Shown in pieces: positions 16,090-24,620 of a DNA stretch of 61,486 nucleotides. Position 1 is the first letter of the stretch, and every line of letters begins with the position of its first letter. Location: NCBI RefSeq assembly GCF_003254575.1, contig NZ_QJUA01000035.1, positions 1 through 61,486 on the forward strand, read 5' to 3'. The stretch is from Mycobacterium kyogaense. GTDB taxonomy: Bacteria > Actinomycetota > Actinomycetes > Mycobacteriales > Mycobacteriaceae. A program made the position numbers and the translations under genes. A model generated the notes under the pieces. The model was not told the DNA's origin. It searched no databases and was given only the letters and a program-made list of their open reading frames with translations.

Positions 16090-17175
16090 ATGAAGGCACT
16101 GCGCTTCTACGCACCCGAAGACGTCCGACTGGAAGACGTGCCGGAACCGACCTGCGCTCCCGACGAGGTGAAGCTGCGCGTGCGCAACTGCTCGACCTGC
16201 GGCACCGACGTGAAAATCCTCTACAACGGCCACCAGAACCTGACGCCCCCGCGCACCATCGGACACGAGATCGCCGGTGAGATCGTCGAGGTGGGTTCAG
16301 AGGTGAACGCCACCTACGGCAGCAGCTGCGAGGTCGGCGACCGCGTGCAGGTGATCGCCGCGGTGCCGTGCGGCGAATGCTACGAATGCCGCAAGGGCTG
16401 GATGGCGGTGTGCCAGAACCAGACGTCGATGGGCTACCAGTACGACGGCGGCTTCGCCGAATACATGATCGTGCCGCGCCAGGTGCTCAAAGTCGATGGC
16501 CTGAGCCGCATTCCGGACAACGTCGGCTTCGACGAAGCCTCGGCCGCAGAGCCGTTCGCCTGCGCGATCAACGCCCAAGAGCTGCTCGGTATCGAAGAGG
16601 GCGACACCGTGGTGGTCTTCGGCGCGGGGCCCATCGGGTGCATGCACATCCGCATCGCCCGCGGCGTACACAACTGCGGCCCGGTGTACCTGGTCGACGT
16701 CAACGCCGCCCGCCTGCAGATGTCGGCCGATGCGGTCGGTCCCGACGAGATCATCAACGGTGCCGAGGTCGACGTCGTCGAGCGCGTCATGGAGCTCACC
16801 GGCGGCCGCGGAGCCGACGTGGTGATCACCGCGACTGCCGCCAATGTTGCTCAGGAACAGGCAATCTCGATGGCTGCCCGCAACGGCCGGATCTCGTTCT
16901 TCGGCGGCCTGCCGAAGACCGACCCGACGATCACCTGCGACTCGAACCTGGTCCACTACCGACAGCTGCACATCCACGGCGCCAATGGGTCGGCGCCCGA
17001 GCACAACAAGCGGGCGCTGGAGTACATCTCCACCGGGCAGGTGCCGGTCAAGGACCTCATCACCCGTCACATCCCGCTCGACGACGTGCTCGACGCCTTC
17101 CAGATCGTCAAGAACGGCGAAGCGATCAAGGTGACGGTGGAGCCTGCACCCGCCGACGTACCCGCCGGCGTGTGA
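16090..17175 (+). CDS. Zinc-dependent polyol (or polyol-phosphate) dehydrogenase
   Basis: 361-residue medium-chain dehydrogenase. Catalytic zinc ligands lie in 'NCSTCGTDVK' and 'GHEIAG', structural zinc cysteines in 'VPCGECYECRKGWMAVC', and the Rossmann motif in 'VVVFGAGPIGCMHIRIA'. It resembles sorbitol/galactitol-1-phosphate dehydrogenases of the GatD/TDH group. It is divergent from a mannitol-type PTS, so it probably oxidises the imported hexitol phosphate or a related polyol; mannitol versus sorbitol versus galactitol cannot be decided. ATG at 16090 after 'GAGAGGACACC'. About 100 nt separate it from the CsbD gene. Confidence 0.85.
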   Translation: MKALRFYAPEDVRLEDVPEPTCAPDEVKLRVRNCSTCGTDVKILYNGHQNLTPPRTIGHEIAGEIVEVGSEVNATYGSSCEVGDRVQVIAAVPCGECYECRKGWMAVCQNQTSMGYQYDGGFAEYMIVPRQVLKVDGLSRIPDNVGFDEASAAEPFACAINAQELLGIEEGDTVVVFGAGPIGCMHIRIARGVHNCGPVYLVDVNAARLQMSADAVGPDEIINGAEVDVVERVMELTGGRGADVVITATAANVAQEQAISMAARNGRISFFGGLPKTDPTITCDSNLVHYRQLHIHGANGSAPEHNKRALEYISTGQVPVKDLITRHIPLDDVLDAFQIVKNGEAIKVTVEPAPADVPAGV

Positions 17176-17279
17176 CGTGATCGACCCGTGACGGTGTGTT
17201 TCAAAAGCGGACCGTTCAGGTACTCCCCTCGCAACGGCCCGACCTACGGGCTGGACACCAGAACGAAGGGACCACGCAC

Positions 17280-17453
17280 ATGGGCGCCGACGACAAGGCC
17301 AGCAACAAGATCGACGACCTCGGCGGCAAGGCCAAGGAAGGCTTCGGCAAGCTCACCGGCGACAAGAGCACCGAGAACGAGGGCAAGATGGACCAGGCCA
17401 AGTCCAGCCTCAAAGACGCCGTCGAAAACGTGAAGGACGCCTTCAAGAAGTAG
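17280..17453 (+). CDS. CsbD-family stress response protein
   Basis: 57 residues, highly charged and Lys/Glu rich. It shows the CsbD pattern: 'KIDDLGGKAKEGFGKLTGDK' then 'ENEGKMDQAKSSLKDAVE'. Family members are small general-stress proteins of unknown biochemical role. The ATG at 17280 is chosen because the family starts here; an in-frame upstream extension is not conserved in type. A strong intrinsic terminator follows directly, so this is a single-gene unit. Confidence 0.85.
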   Translation: MGADDKASNKIDDLGGKAKEGFGKLTGDKSTENEGKMDQAKSSLKDAVENVKDAFKK

Positions 17454-17466
17454 GCGCAATTCGTCG

Positions 17467-17500
17467 AAAGGCCCGTCACCCCCGCGGTGGCGGGCCTTTT
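17467..17500 (+). terminator. Rho-independent terminator after CsbD gene
   Basis: AAAGGCCCG (17467-17475) pairs perfectly with CGGGCCTTT (17491-17499). CACC/GGTG forms an inner stem around a 5-nt loop, and a short T-run follows. Confidence 0.85.
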
Positions 17501-17625
17501 GCATGGAACTGATGGCTATCATCGCCGACTTTGCTGTGAACTTCATGATCAGCCCATAGACTCGCGGACGGCCGACTGCGCCGCGCACGTCGCGCGCCGC
17601 CGCCGGGGGGACGAGGGGTACGGCC

Positions 17626-18711
17626 ATGGGACGGCACAGTGCGACCTGCGGTGCTGCGCAGCAACGGGCTTCGCGACACGGATCACAGGCGAGCATCGGA
17701 CGTGTCGGGCTGCTCGCCGTCACGCTCGGCGTCGGCGCCGCCGTCGCCGGCGGCACAGCAGTCGCCCACGCTGATGATTCCGTGGGCAACGATCGGGGCA
17801 CTGCGGCTACCAGGTCGGCGGCCTCGACGACGAGCGCGACGGCGGTCGACGCCGGGCCGTCGGTCCGTGCATCCAGGCGCGCCGAGAAGCAGGCTCCGGC
17901 AGACACCTCGCTGGCAGACACCTCGCTGGCAGACACCGAGGTGGCCGATATCGCCGTGACCAACGGGCCGACGAGCCGGCCTCGTTCGGTCCGGACGAAC
18001 GCTCGGCCCGTGCTCGCACTACTCGAGGTCGTGCGGCAGGAGTTCGAGACCGCCGCAGATCGCCGGGCCGCGCGCGCAGCCGCCACGACCGACGTCGAGC
18101 CGGTCACACCGGCGCCGACCGACCAGGTGAGCACGCAGTACGGCGGCATCGGCAAGTGGATGATCGAGCCCAGCGGTCAGATCTCGGACTACGGCGGCCA
18201 ACGCGAGGACGGCAAGACGCTGCTCGAGCCGGTCAACATCGTCATCATGGACACCAAGTCCAAGAACGCCTTTCAGGCCAGGCTCCGGCTGAACAAGGCA
18301 ATGCGCGCGTCGGGTTTCCCGCCGCAGCCCATCCACACGGGTGGCTTCCGCGGCATCATCAACGGCAAGGCATATCGCCAGCAGCCCAGCGGTCTTCTGC
18401 AGGGTTATTCGGACAACGTCTTCTTCGAGACCAACAACCACGGCCGGATCTTCGGTCCCGCGCCGGTGGCCACGCCCGGAGGCTACGTGTGGAGCGGGAT
18501 GTTCAGCGAGGAGGAGTGGGGCACCTACCAGGGGCGCCCCGCGCATCTCTACGTCTCGTCGAACGTCGCCCGTGACGCGCTGGCCGCGAAGATGGTCGCC
18601 AGCGGGCGGGCCACTTCCGCCGGGCAGATCGCGCTCGACAACGCCTACAACACCGACACGGTCACCACCGGTGACCACGATGGCCACGCCGCGGTTCTCA
18701 TCCTGACGTAG
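17626..18711 (+). CDS. Secreted protein of unknown function
   Basis: 361 residues. A long N-region leads to a Sec signal ('VTLGVGAAVAGGTAVAHADD'), then about 110 residues of low-complexity Ala/Thr/Arg sequence, then a compact domain (about 165-360). That domain starts at 'GGIGKWMIEPSGQISDYGGQ' and includes 'HTGGFRGIINGKAYRQQ', 'NNHGRIFGPAPV' and 'LDNAYNTDTVTTGDHDGHAA'. Several His/Asp residues could bind metal, but I do not recognise the fold. A 15-bp unit coding LADTS is tandemly repeated near 17903-17932. It converges with a secreted HExxH protein of the same N-terminal style, 6 nt away. Confidence 0.7.
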   Translation: MGRHSATCGAAQQRASRHGSQASIGRVGLLAVTLGVGAAVAGGTAVAHADDSVGNDRGTAATRSAASTTSATAVDAGPSVRASRRAEKQAPADTSLADTSLADTEVADIAVTNGPTSRPRSVRTNARPVLALLEVVRQEFETAADRRAARAAATTDVEPVTPAPTDQVSTQYGGIGKWMIEPSGQISDYGGQREDGKTLLEPVNIVIMDTKSKNAFQARLRLNKAMRASGFPPQPIHTGGFRGIINGKAYRQQPSGLLQGYSDNVFFETNNHGRIFGPAPVATPGGYVWSGMFSEEEWGTYQGRPAHLYVSSNVARDALAAKMVASGRATSAGQIALDNAYNTDTVTTGDHDGHAAVLILT

Positions 18712-18717
18712 CAGCAG

Positions 18718-20412
18718 TCACAGGTTCACGGCTGCGGCGGAGAACACCGACGGCGCCGGCGACACCACCGTGTACCCGAGGTCGCGCAGGATGGCTGACT
18801 CCACGGGACTCAGTACGCGCAGCGTCTTGCCATTCGGCGCGACCGGTCCCATCAACTTCGCGTCCGGCCCGCTGTAGGGGAATGTCGACAGACGCAGGTG
18901 CGAGAGCGAAAGGGATTGCAGCGGAACGGGTCCGCCGTAGGCAGCTACCGCGTTCGCACCGCCGAAGAAGAGACCGCCGTTGGCGCCCGACAGGTTGGCG
19001 GCGTAGGCGCTGTTGAAGCGGCCCCGACTGCTGATGACTCGGGTTCCGTTCGCAGCGACGATGAACTTGTCGTAGGTGAGCCAGGATCTCCGGTTGGTCT
19101 GCCCGCCGTCCAGGAGGGCTTGGTAGCCGAGGCGGTGCAGGAGTTCGTGCATCACGACGGTGTGGAAGTCGACTTCGTTGGCCGCCGGAGAATCGTCGTA
19201 CGAGTAGTACGGGTACGAGAAATTGACCAGCATGTTGCCGTCGGCGGCGCTGCGGTTCGCATCGGTGTGGAACCGCGACGTGACCTTCGTGATCATGGCG
19301 TTGGAGAAGGCCGGCCGACTGGGGACGCCGAAATTGGTGCCACCCGTCGCCAAATATGTTGCCGACGAATTGTCTTCGCCGGTGACGTTGTAGGTCAGGG
19401 TGACGGGGCTCGACGTGGCGATGTACTCCGAGAGACGGTTGGCCGCCGCCTGCAGTGCCGCCTTGGCCTGCGGCGTCCAGTACTGCGCGCCACTGCCGTA
19501 GGTGAACTGGAACACGATGTCGTCGACTGCGGCCACGGTCAGCGTGACGACCGCGACGTTGCTCGCCGCAGCGCCGTCGGATGCGCTGTAGCTGAACGTG
19601 TCGACGCCGTGATAGTTGGTGGTCGGCGTGTAGACGAACGCGCCGTTGGAGCTCAGCGCCACCACGCCGTAGGACGGCCCGGCCACCACGGCGGCGACCA
19701 ACGCGGTGCCGTCGGCGTCGGTGTCGTTGTCCAAGACATTGCCCTTGATGGTCTTGTCTTCGAGGCCGGCGTAGACGTCGCCGGTGGCGACGGGGGCATT
19801 GTTCACGGCCGCCAGCGCGGCTGCGCTCACGGAATCCTGATCGTGCATCTGGCGGCGCACCCAGGCCACCAGGCCCCACAGCAGCGGGGTTTCGGGCTGC
19901 GTGCCGTGGCCGAGACCAGACGCGAAGGCACCGTCGACGGCACGCAGGACTGTGCGGACGATCGGAATCCGCGTCGGTGCGGCCGTCTCGATTCGGGTCA
20001 CGGGTTCACCGGCGATAGGGCGCTGGGGCACCGGCTCGGCCTGGCGTGTGGCGGCCGGCTCCGCCTGGGCCCGCACGGGCTCGACACGGTCTTCGGTGGG
20101 CTCCGCATCGATCGCCCGTTCGCCCGCTCGCACGTGGCGCTTCGACACCTGAGGCTCGTCCTCGGCGCGGTGGGCCTTCCTGGTCTTGCGTCGTTCGGTC
20201 GCCGACTCGTCCGTCGATGTGTCGTGCGCCTCGGTCGGTCGCTCCACTGAACGCTGACCGCTGTCGAGGGCCGACGTCGTCTCCCCGGCCGCGCCGCCCT
20301 GGTCAGCCCACGCGACCGCCGGTGCGCCGCTGACGGCCAAGCCGATCCCGAGAGCGACGGCCAACGCCCCGACCCGGCCCGATATCTCGCGAACTGCCTG
20401 ACGCGCCCCCAT
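18718..20412 (-). CDS. Secreted protein with Ig-like VCBS/cadherin-type repeat and HExxH metalloprotease-like domain
   Basis: 564 residues. A Sec signal ends near 'GAPAVAWADQ', followed by a charged disordered stretch. A VCBS/cadherin-like domain (about 200-295) has 'DNDTDADGTALVAAVV' and 'YTPTTNYHGVDTFSYSASDG'. The C-terminal domain has 'TVVMHELLHRLGYQALL', a zincin HExxH followed by Gly-Tyr as in metzincin-like enzymes, but the position of the usual third ligand holds Ala. Activity is therefore plausible but not certain. ATG at 20412. Expected at the cell surface or exported. Confidence 0.75.
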   Translation of the reverse strand: MGARQAVREISGRVGALAVALGIGLAVSGAPAVAWADQGGAAGETTSALDSGQRSVERPTEAHDTSTDESATERRKTRKAHRAEDEPQVSKRHVRAGERAIDAEPTEDRVEPVRAQAEPAATRQAEPVPQRPIAGEPVTRIETAAPTRIPIVRTVLRAVDGAFASGLGHGTQPETPLLWGLVAWVRRQMHDQDSVSAAALAAVNNAPVATGDVYAGLEDKTIKGNVLDNDTDADGTALVAAVVAGPSYGVVALSSNGAFVYTPTTNYHGVDTFSYSASDGAAASNVAVVTLTVAAVDDIVFQFTYGSGAQYWTPQAKAALQAAANRLSEYIATSSPVTLTYNVTGEDNSSATYLATGGTNFGVPSRPAFSNAMITKVTSRFHTDANRSAADGNMLVNFSYPYYSYDDSPAANEVDFHTVVMHELLHRLGYQALLDGGQTNRRSWLTYDKFIVAANGTRVISSRGRFNSAYAANLSGANGGLFFGGANAVAAYGGPVPLQSLSLSHLRLSTFPYSGPDAKLMGPVAPNGKTLRVLSPVESAILRDLGYTVVSPAPSVFSAAAVNL

Positions 20413-20451
20413 ATTGACGGGAGGGTAACAGCGCAGGACGCGCAGAAAAGG

Positions 20452-20489
20452 AAAAGCCCCGCGTCTGGATCGCAGACTCGGGGCTTTGG
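20452..20489 (-). terminator. Intrinsic terminator downstream of tRNA-Ser(CGA)
   Basis: AAAGCCCCG (20453-20461) pairs with CGGGGCTTT (20479-20487), with an inner GTCTG/CAGAC stem. Read on the minus strand it follows the tRNA directly and ends in a T-run. Confidence 0.8.
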
Positions 20490-20577
20490 CGGTGGCGGAG
20501 GGATTTGAACCCTCGGACGGGGGTTACCCGTCACACGCTTTCGAGGCGTGCTCCTTAGGCCGCTCGGACACGCCACC
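20490..20577 (-). tRNA. tRNA-Ser (anticodon CGA)
   Basis: Class II tRNA of 88 nt. The 7-bp acceptor stem is GGTGGCG/CGCCACC with discriminator G. The anticodon stem CACGC/GCGTG encloses the loop CTCGAAA (CGA). A long variable arm (GACGGG...CCCGTC type) and the T-arm GGTTCAAAT follow. CCA is not encoded. It decodes UCG serine codons. Confidence 0.95.
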
Positions 20578-20621
20578 GTGTGGCAGCTTACCGAGCGAGG
20601 GCCCACGACCCAAACCGGCTG

Positions 20622-21071
20622 TCAGCGCTGGCCGGCGAAGAACTCCTCGAGGGGTGCCGCGCACAACTCGGCGAGCACGCCGCCGCGGACCTGCGGCCGG
20701 TGCGTGAGCCGGCGATCGCGCACGACATCCCACAGCGAGCCGACCGCCCCGGTCTTGGGCTCCCACGCGCCGAACACCACCCGCGCCACCCGCGCCATCA
20801 CCAGCGCACCCGCGCACATCGTGCACGGCTCCACCGTGACCGCCAGCGTCGCACCCTCGAGCCGCCACCCGTCGCCGTGCACCGCGGCCGCGGCACGCAG
20901 CGCGAGGATCTCCGCGTGTGCCGTCGGATCACCCAGCTCTTCGCGCGCATTGGCCGCCCGGGCGAGCTCTGTCCCGTCCGCAGCCACGACCACCGCGCCG
21001 ATCGGCACGTCGCGCGGCCCCGCCGCAGCGGCGGCGGCCAGGGCAGCCTGGATCAGCTGCTCGTCGGTCAC
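20622..21071 (-). CDS. tadA: tRNA(Arg) adenosine-34 deaminase
   Basis: 149 residues with the cytidine-deaminase fold: zinc and proton-shuttle motif 'DPTAHAEILALR' (HAE) and 'TVEPCTMCAGAL' (PCxxC), with 'VVFGAWEPKTGAVGS' typical of TadA. It converts A34 to inosine in tRNA-Arg(ACG), whose gene is in this window at 42394-42466. The GTG start overlaps the stop of the upstream TadA-associated gene by 4 nt. Ends about 45 nt from tRNA-Ser(CGA). Confidence 0.95.
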   Translation of the reverse strand: MTDEQLIQAALAAAAAAGPRDVPIGAVVVAADGTELARAANAREELGDPTAHAEILALRAAAAVHGDGWRLEGATLAVTVEPCTMCAGALVMARVARVVFGAWEPKTGAVGSLWDVVRDRRLTHRPQVRGGVLAELCAAPLEEFFAGQR

Positions 21072-21592
21072 CGGCCCAATCGGTCCAGCACGGCGGCCAG
21101 CTCGTCGGCGAAACCCATCTCCCGCGCGATCCGGCCCACCTGCTCGTCGGCGTAGAGGTCGTCGCTCTCGTCGAGGATCACACCCATCACGGCTTCGGGC
21201 AGGCCGATGTCGGACAGCAGGCCGATGTCACCCTCTTCGAACGGGTCGGCGCTCTCGAGTTCGTCGTCGTCGAAGTCCGCGTCGAGCTTCTCCAGCACCT
21301 CGGCGGCGATGTCGTAGTCCAGCGCCGCGGTCGCGTCGGACAGCAGCAGACGGGCGCCCGACGGTGCGGGGCGCACGATCACGAAGAACTCGTCGTCGAT
21401 GTCCAGGATCCCGAAAACAGCACCCGCGCTGCGCAACTCACGCAGCTCCGTCTCGGCGGCGGACAGGCTGGTCAGCGCGCCCGCTCCCAACGCGGTGCAC
21501 CGCCACTTACCCTCTTCACGCACCACCGCCACGCCGAAGCCGTCCGGTTCGTCGACCGAACGCTCCTGAGCCTGTGCACGCTGCGCTCCCAT
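21068..21592 (-). CDS. tRNA adenosine deaminase-associated protein
   Basis: 174 residues. It belongs to the actinobacterial family always found beside tadA (Rv3753c-like). The sequence is acidic ('LDADFDDDELESADPFEEGD'), has an alpha/beta N-terminal domain ('DGFGVAVVREEGKW') and no known catalytic motif. Its function may be to assist TadA or bind tRNA (inference from constant pairing). The ATG at 21592 is preferred over an upstream start at 21664 because a TACGGT -10 lies 8 nt before it, and the upstream extension would overlap the divergent tyrA promoter. Overlaps tadA by 4 nt. Confidence 0.85.
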   Translation of the reverse strand: MGAQRAQAQERSVDEPDGFGVAVVREEGKWRCTALGAGALTSLSAAETELRELRSAGAVFGILDIDDEFFVIVRPAPSGARLLLSDATAALDYDIAAEVLEKLDADFDDDELESADPFEEGDIGLLSDIGLPEAVMGVILDESDDLYADEQVGRIAREMGFADELAAVLDRLGR

Positions 21593-21600
21593 GAGAGCTA

Positions 21601-21606
21601 ACCGTA
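21601..21606 (-). promoter_or_regulatory. -10 hexamer for the TadA-partner/tadA transcript
   Basis: On the minus strand TACGGT ends 8 nt before the ATG at 21592, giving a leaderless or nearly leaderless mRNA. Confidence 0.45.
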
Positions 21607-21651
21607 GTCCCCTGCCATGGCCTTGACCATGTGCTATGCCAACCTTGACAG

Positions 21652-22611
21652 GTGGAGAAGACACCCGTCTGTGTCCTGGGTCTGGGGTTGATCGGTGGCT
21701 CGCTGATGCGCGCGGCCCGGGCCGCGGGGCGTCCCGTGTTCGGATACAACCGTTCGGTCGAGGGCGTCGAGGCCGCCCGCTTCGACGGATACGACGCCAC
21801 CACGCACCTCGACGAAGCTCTCACCCGCGCCGCCGATCTCGGTGCGGTGGTGGTGCTCGCCGTCCCCATGCCGGCCCTGCCGACGATGCTGGCCCACGTC
21901 CGCGCCGTCGCCCCGCAGTGCCCGCTGACCGATGTGACCAGCGTGAAGGGTGCCGTCGTCGAGGAGGTGCGCGTAGCCGGGCTGCTGGACCGGTTCGTCG
22001 GCGGCCACCCGATGACCGGTACCGCGCACTCGGGCTGGACCGCAGGTGACGCGGATCTGTTCGTCGGTACCCCGTGGGTGATCAGCGTCGACGACCACGT
22101 CGACCCGCAGGTCTGGGCCGAGGTCATGACGCTGGCGCTCGACTGCCGGGCGTTCGTGGTGCCGGCGCGGTCCGACGAGCACGACAGGGCCGCGGCCACG
22201 ATCTCGCACCTCCCGCACCTGCTGGCCGAGGCGCTGGCGACGACGGCCGGGCACGTTCCGCTGGCTTTCGCGCTGGCGGCGGGGTCGTTCCGAGACGGCA
22301 CCCGGGTGGCGGCCACGGCCCCCGAGCTGGTGCGTGCGATGTGCGAAGCCAATGCCGGCGAGCTGCTGCCCGTGCTGGACGAGACGCTGGCGCTGCTCAC
22401 CCGCGCCCGCGAGCAGTTGGCTCAGCACGGGTCGGTGGCCGAGTTGGTGACCGCGGGGCACGCCGCCCGCGTGCGCTACGACAGTGTCAGCCGACCCGAC
22501 ATCGTCGGGACGGTGATCGGCGCCGCGGGGTGGCGCGAGGAGCTGGCCGCCGCCGGCCGGGCCGGCGGCGTGATCAGATCCGCTCTGCCAATCCGGGATA
22601 GTCGAGGATGA
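21652..22611 (+). CDS. tyrA: Prephenate dehydrogenase
   Basis: 319 residues. NAD-binding motif 'VCVLGLGLIGGSLMRAARAA', catalytic-site segments 'LTDVTSVKGAVVEEV' and 'FVGGHPMTGTAHSGW', and the helical dimer domain from about residue 170 ('HDRAAATISHLPHLLAEAL'). It oxidatively decarboxylates prephenate to 4-hydroxyphenylpyruvate, the last but one step to tyrosine. An aromatic aminotransferase (42664) for the next step is also in the window. GTG start. The C-terminal 38 nt overlap the convergent glycolipid-binding gene. No ACT domain is visible, so feedback control within the protein is unlikely. Confidence 0.93.
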   Translation: MEKTPVCVLGLGLIGGSLMRAARAAGRPVFGYNRSVEGVEAARFDGYDATTHLDEALTRAADLGAVVVLAVPMPALPTMLAHVRAVAPQCPLTDVTSVKGAVVEEVRVAGLLDRFVGGHPMTGTAHSGWTAGDADLFVGTPWVISVDDHVDPQVWAEVMTLALDCRAFVVPARSDEHDRAAATISHLPHLLAEALATTAGHVPLAFALAAGSFRDGTRVAATAPELVRAMCEANAGELLPVLDETLALLTRAREQLAQHGSVAELVTAGHAARVRYDSVSRPDIVGTVIGAAGWREELAAAGRAGGVIRSALPIRDSRG

Positions 22612-23170
22612 AACCGTTCGCGTCGACCGTGACGGTGGTGTCGGCGACGGGCGAGTTCAGCTTGATGCCGTCCGGGGTCGCCGCGTAGCTGATGTGCGCG
22701 ATGTCCACCGACAGATCGGGCACCCTCAGGTAGACGACCGGAACGGTCACCGACTCCCCGCTGCCGGGCATCACGCCGGCGCGGCGGATGGGCAGGGCGT
22801 TGAAGAACGGGCTGAAGACGACGTCGACGTCGAGGGCGCCGTCATAGGACGACCGGCTGGTCTGGCCCGAGTGCTCCTGCACCAGCCACATGTTCTCCTC
22901 GTCGCGCGCGACCGACAGCTGTCGCTCGCGCTCGGCCATGGTCACCGTCATGGACAGCCGCTTGGTGGCGCCGTTCTCGTCGGTGACCAGATCGTAGGAG
23001 GCACTGAACGCGGGATGCGCTGAGGTGGCGGCCGCCACCACGCGGCCGTATGCCTTGATGCGGTTGCCCGAGAGCTGCACGCGCACCGACTCCATCCGCG
23101 ACACGTCGGGCGCGCGCCACGTCAGCACGGCGGGGAAGGCAGTCGTCTCAGAGCGGTCGGCTTCACTCAT
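22574..23170 (-). CDS. Putative glycolipid-binding family protein (Rv3755c-like)
   Basis: 198 residues, mainly beta-strand, with 'FSASYDLVTDENGATKRLSM', 'DVDVVFSPFFNALPIRR' and 'VPVVYLRVPDLSVD'. These match my memory of the 'putative glycolipid-binding' family (PF06475). The ATG overlaps the proZ stop as ATGA, so it is the last gene of the proX-V-W-Z operon. No signal peptide is present, so it acts in the cytoplasm. Its role alongside an osmoprotectant importer is unknown. Confidence 0.75.
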   Translation of the reverse strand: MSEADRSETTAFPAVLTWRAPDVSRMESVRVQLSGNRIKAYGRVVAAATSAHPAFSASYDLVTDENGATKRLSMTVTMAERERQLSVARDEENMWLVQEHSGQTSRSSYDGALDVDVVFSPFFNALPIRRAGVMPGSGESVTVPVVYLRVPDLSVDIAHISYAATPDGIKLNSPVADTTVTVDANGFILDYPGLAERI

Positions 23171-23943
23171 GGGTCTACCGTAGGCGACGGCCCCACCCGT
23201 TCGTGGCGGGCTGCCGAACTGGGTCGAGATTCGACCGCCACCTCATCGGAGAGGAAAGGCTGGGGCAGCGATCGGCGGCCGCGCAACCGACCGCTCCCGG
23301 GCACCGACAGCCACACCGCGAACGCCAGCGCGGCATCCAAGATCAACGCCAGCAGGGTCACCATCAAGGCCCCCACCAGGGCGATGTGGAACTGCCGGAC
23401 CTTGATGCCGTCGATCAGGTAGCGCCCCAACCCGCCCAGACTGGCGTAGGCCGCGACGGTGGCCGTCGCGACGATCTGCAATGTCGCGGTCCGCAGCCCG
23501 CCCAGGATCAATGGCATCGCGATGGGGGTCTCGACGCGCAGCAGGATGCGCCGCTCGGTCATACCCATCGACCGTGCCGCGTCGACCACCGATCGGTCCA
23601 CGTTGGCGATACCGGCGTAGGTGCCGGCCAGGAGCGGCGGAATGCCGAGCAGCATCAGCGCCACCGTCGGAGGCACGAGCCCGAGTCCCCACAGCAGCAC
23701 GCCGAGCAGCAGCACGCCCAGGGTCGGTAGCGCGCGCAGCGCGTTGACCCCGGTGACGACCAGGAAGGTGCCCCGCCCGGTGTGGCCGATCAGCATGCCG
23801 ATCGGCACGGCGATCAGGGCGGAGAAGAAGGTCGCGATCGCGGTGTACTGCAGATGCTCGACGATCCGCATGCCCAACCCGGAGGGGCCGGACCAGTTGG
23901 CGGCGGTGAAGATGAAGGACAGCGCCTGCTCGAGGAAGTTCAC
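23167..23943 (-). CDS. proZ: Osmoprotectant ABC transporter permease ProZ
   Basis: 258 residues with six or so membrane segments. The inner-membrane permease loop is 'DAARSMGMTERRILLRVETP' with 'LPTLGVLLLGVLLWG' before it, as in OpuC/ProW-type permeases. It pairs with ProW to form the channel for glycine betaine/choline-like solutes. The GTG at 23943 overlaps the proW stop (GTGA); an upstream in-frame ATG at 24003 lies inside proW and is rejected. The C-terminus has a 40-residue cytoplasmic tail. Confidence 0.9.
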   Translation of the reverse strand: MNFLEQALSFIFTAANWSGPSGLGMRIVEHLQYTAIATFFSALIAVPIGMLIGHTGRGTFLVVTGVNALRALPTLGVLLLGVLLWGLGLVPPTVALMLLGIPPLLAGTYAGIANVDRSVVDAARSMGMTERRILLRVETPIAMPLILGGLRTATLQIVATATVAAYASLGGLGRYLIDGIKVRQFHIALVGALMVTLLALILDAALAFAVWLSVPGSGRLRGRRSLPQPFLSDEVAVESRPSSAARHERVGPSPTVDP

Positions 23944-24620
23944 GCTGACGCTCCCTCGGGATCCGCCGCTTTCGACTTCGAACCAGTCTGGGTTCTCGTC
24001 CACGGCGTGAGGGCCTTGCCCGCCAGCATGATCAGCGTGTCGATGACGAGCGCGAGGACGAAGATCGCGATGATGCCGGCCACGATCTGGTCACTCTTGT
24101 TCGATTGATAGCCCTCGGTGAACCAGGTTCCGAGGCCACCGATGCCGATCACCGAGCCGACCGACACCATCGAGATGTTGGTCACGGCCACCACCCGCAA
24201 GCTGGCGATGAGCACCGGAACAGCAAGCGGGAGTTCCACTTTCAGCATCCGGGTGAGCGGTTTGTAGCCGACCGCGGTGGCGGCGTCGAGCACTGCGGGC
24301 GACACCGCGTCGAGGGCCTCGGGCACCGCACGAACCAGCAGCGCCACCGTGTAGAGCGTCAGCGCGACGATGACGTTGGCCTCGTCGAGGATTCGGGTGG
24401 GGATGATGAGCGGCAGCACCACGAACAGCGCCAGCGACGGGATCGTGAAGATGATGCTCGCCGTCACGGTGGTGAGCCGGCGCAACGCCGTCGTGCGCTG
24501 CACCAGCGCGCCCAGCGGAACCGCGATCACCAACCCCAGCACGATCGGGATCAACGAGAGCCGAAGGTGGATCACCGTCAACGCCCAGAGATCGTCGAGA
24601 TGGGTGAACAGGTAACGCAT
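23940..24620 (-). CDS. proW: Osmoprotectant ABC transporter permease ProW
   Basis: 226 residues and strongly hydrophobic, starting 'MRYLFTHLDDLWALTVIHL', as usual for OpuC-type permeases. The EAA-like loop is 'DAATAVGYKPLTRMLKVELP' and 'GSVIGIGGLGTWFTEGYQ' follows. The ATG shares one base with the proV stop (TAATG), showing coupled translation. It forms the membrane domain with ProZ. The 5'-extended frame to 25619 is a shadow of proV. Confidence 0.92.
   Translation of the reverse strand: MRYLFTHLDDLWALTVIHLRLSLIPIVLGLVIAVPLGALVQRTTALRRLTTVTASIIFTIPSLALFVVLPLIIPTRILDEANVIVALTLYTVALLVRAVPEALDAVSPAVLDAATAVGYKPLTRMLKVELPLAVPVLIASLRVVAVTNISMVSVGSVIGIGGLGTWFTEGYQSNKSDQIVAGIIAIFVLALVIDTLIMLAGKALTPWTRTQTGSKSKAADPEGASA

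Noticed and set aside
15910..16266. N-terminal extension of the PTS permease to 16266
   Set aside because: It would cover the divergent promoter region and the dehydrogenase start. The ATG at 15909 has a strong ribosome-binding site and begins the usual EIIC sequence.
18898..20250. 450-codon plus-strand frame
   Set aside because: Antisense to the secreted HExxH protein. Composition is that of a shadow.
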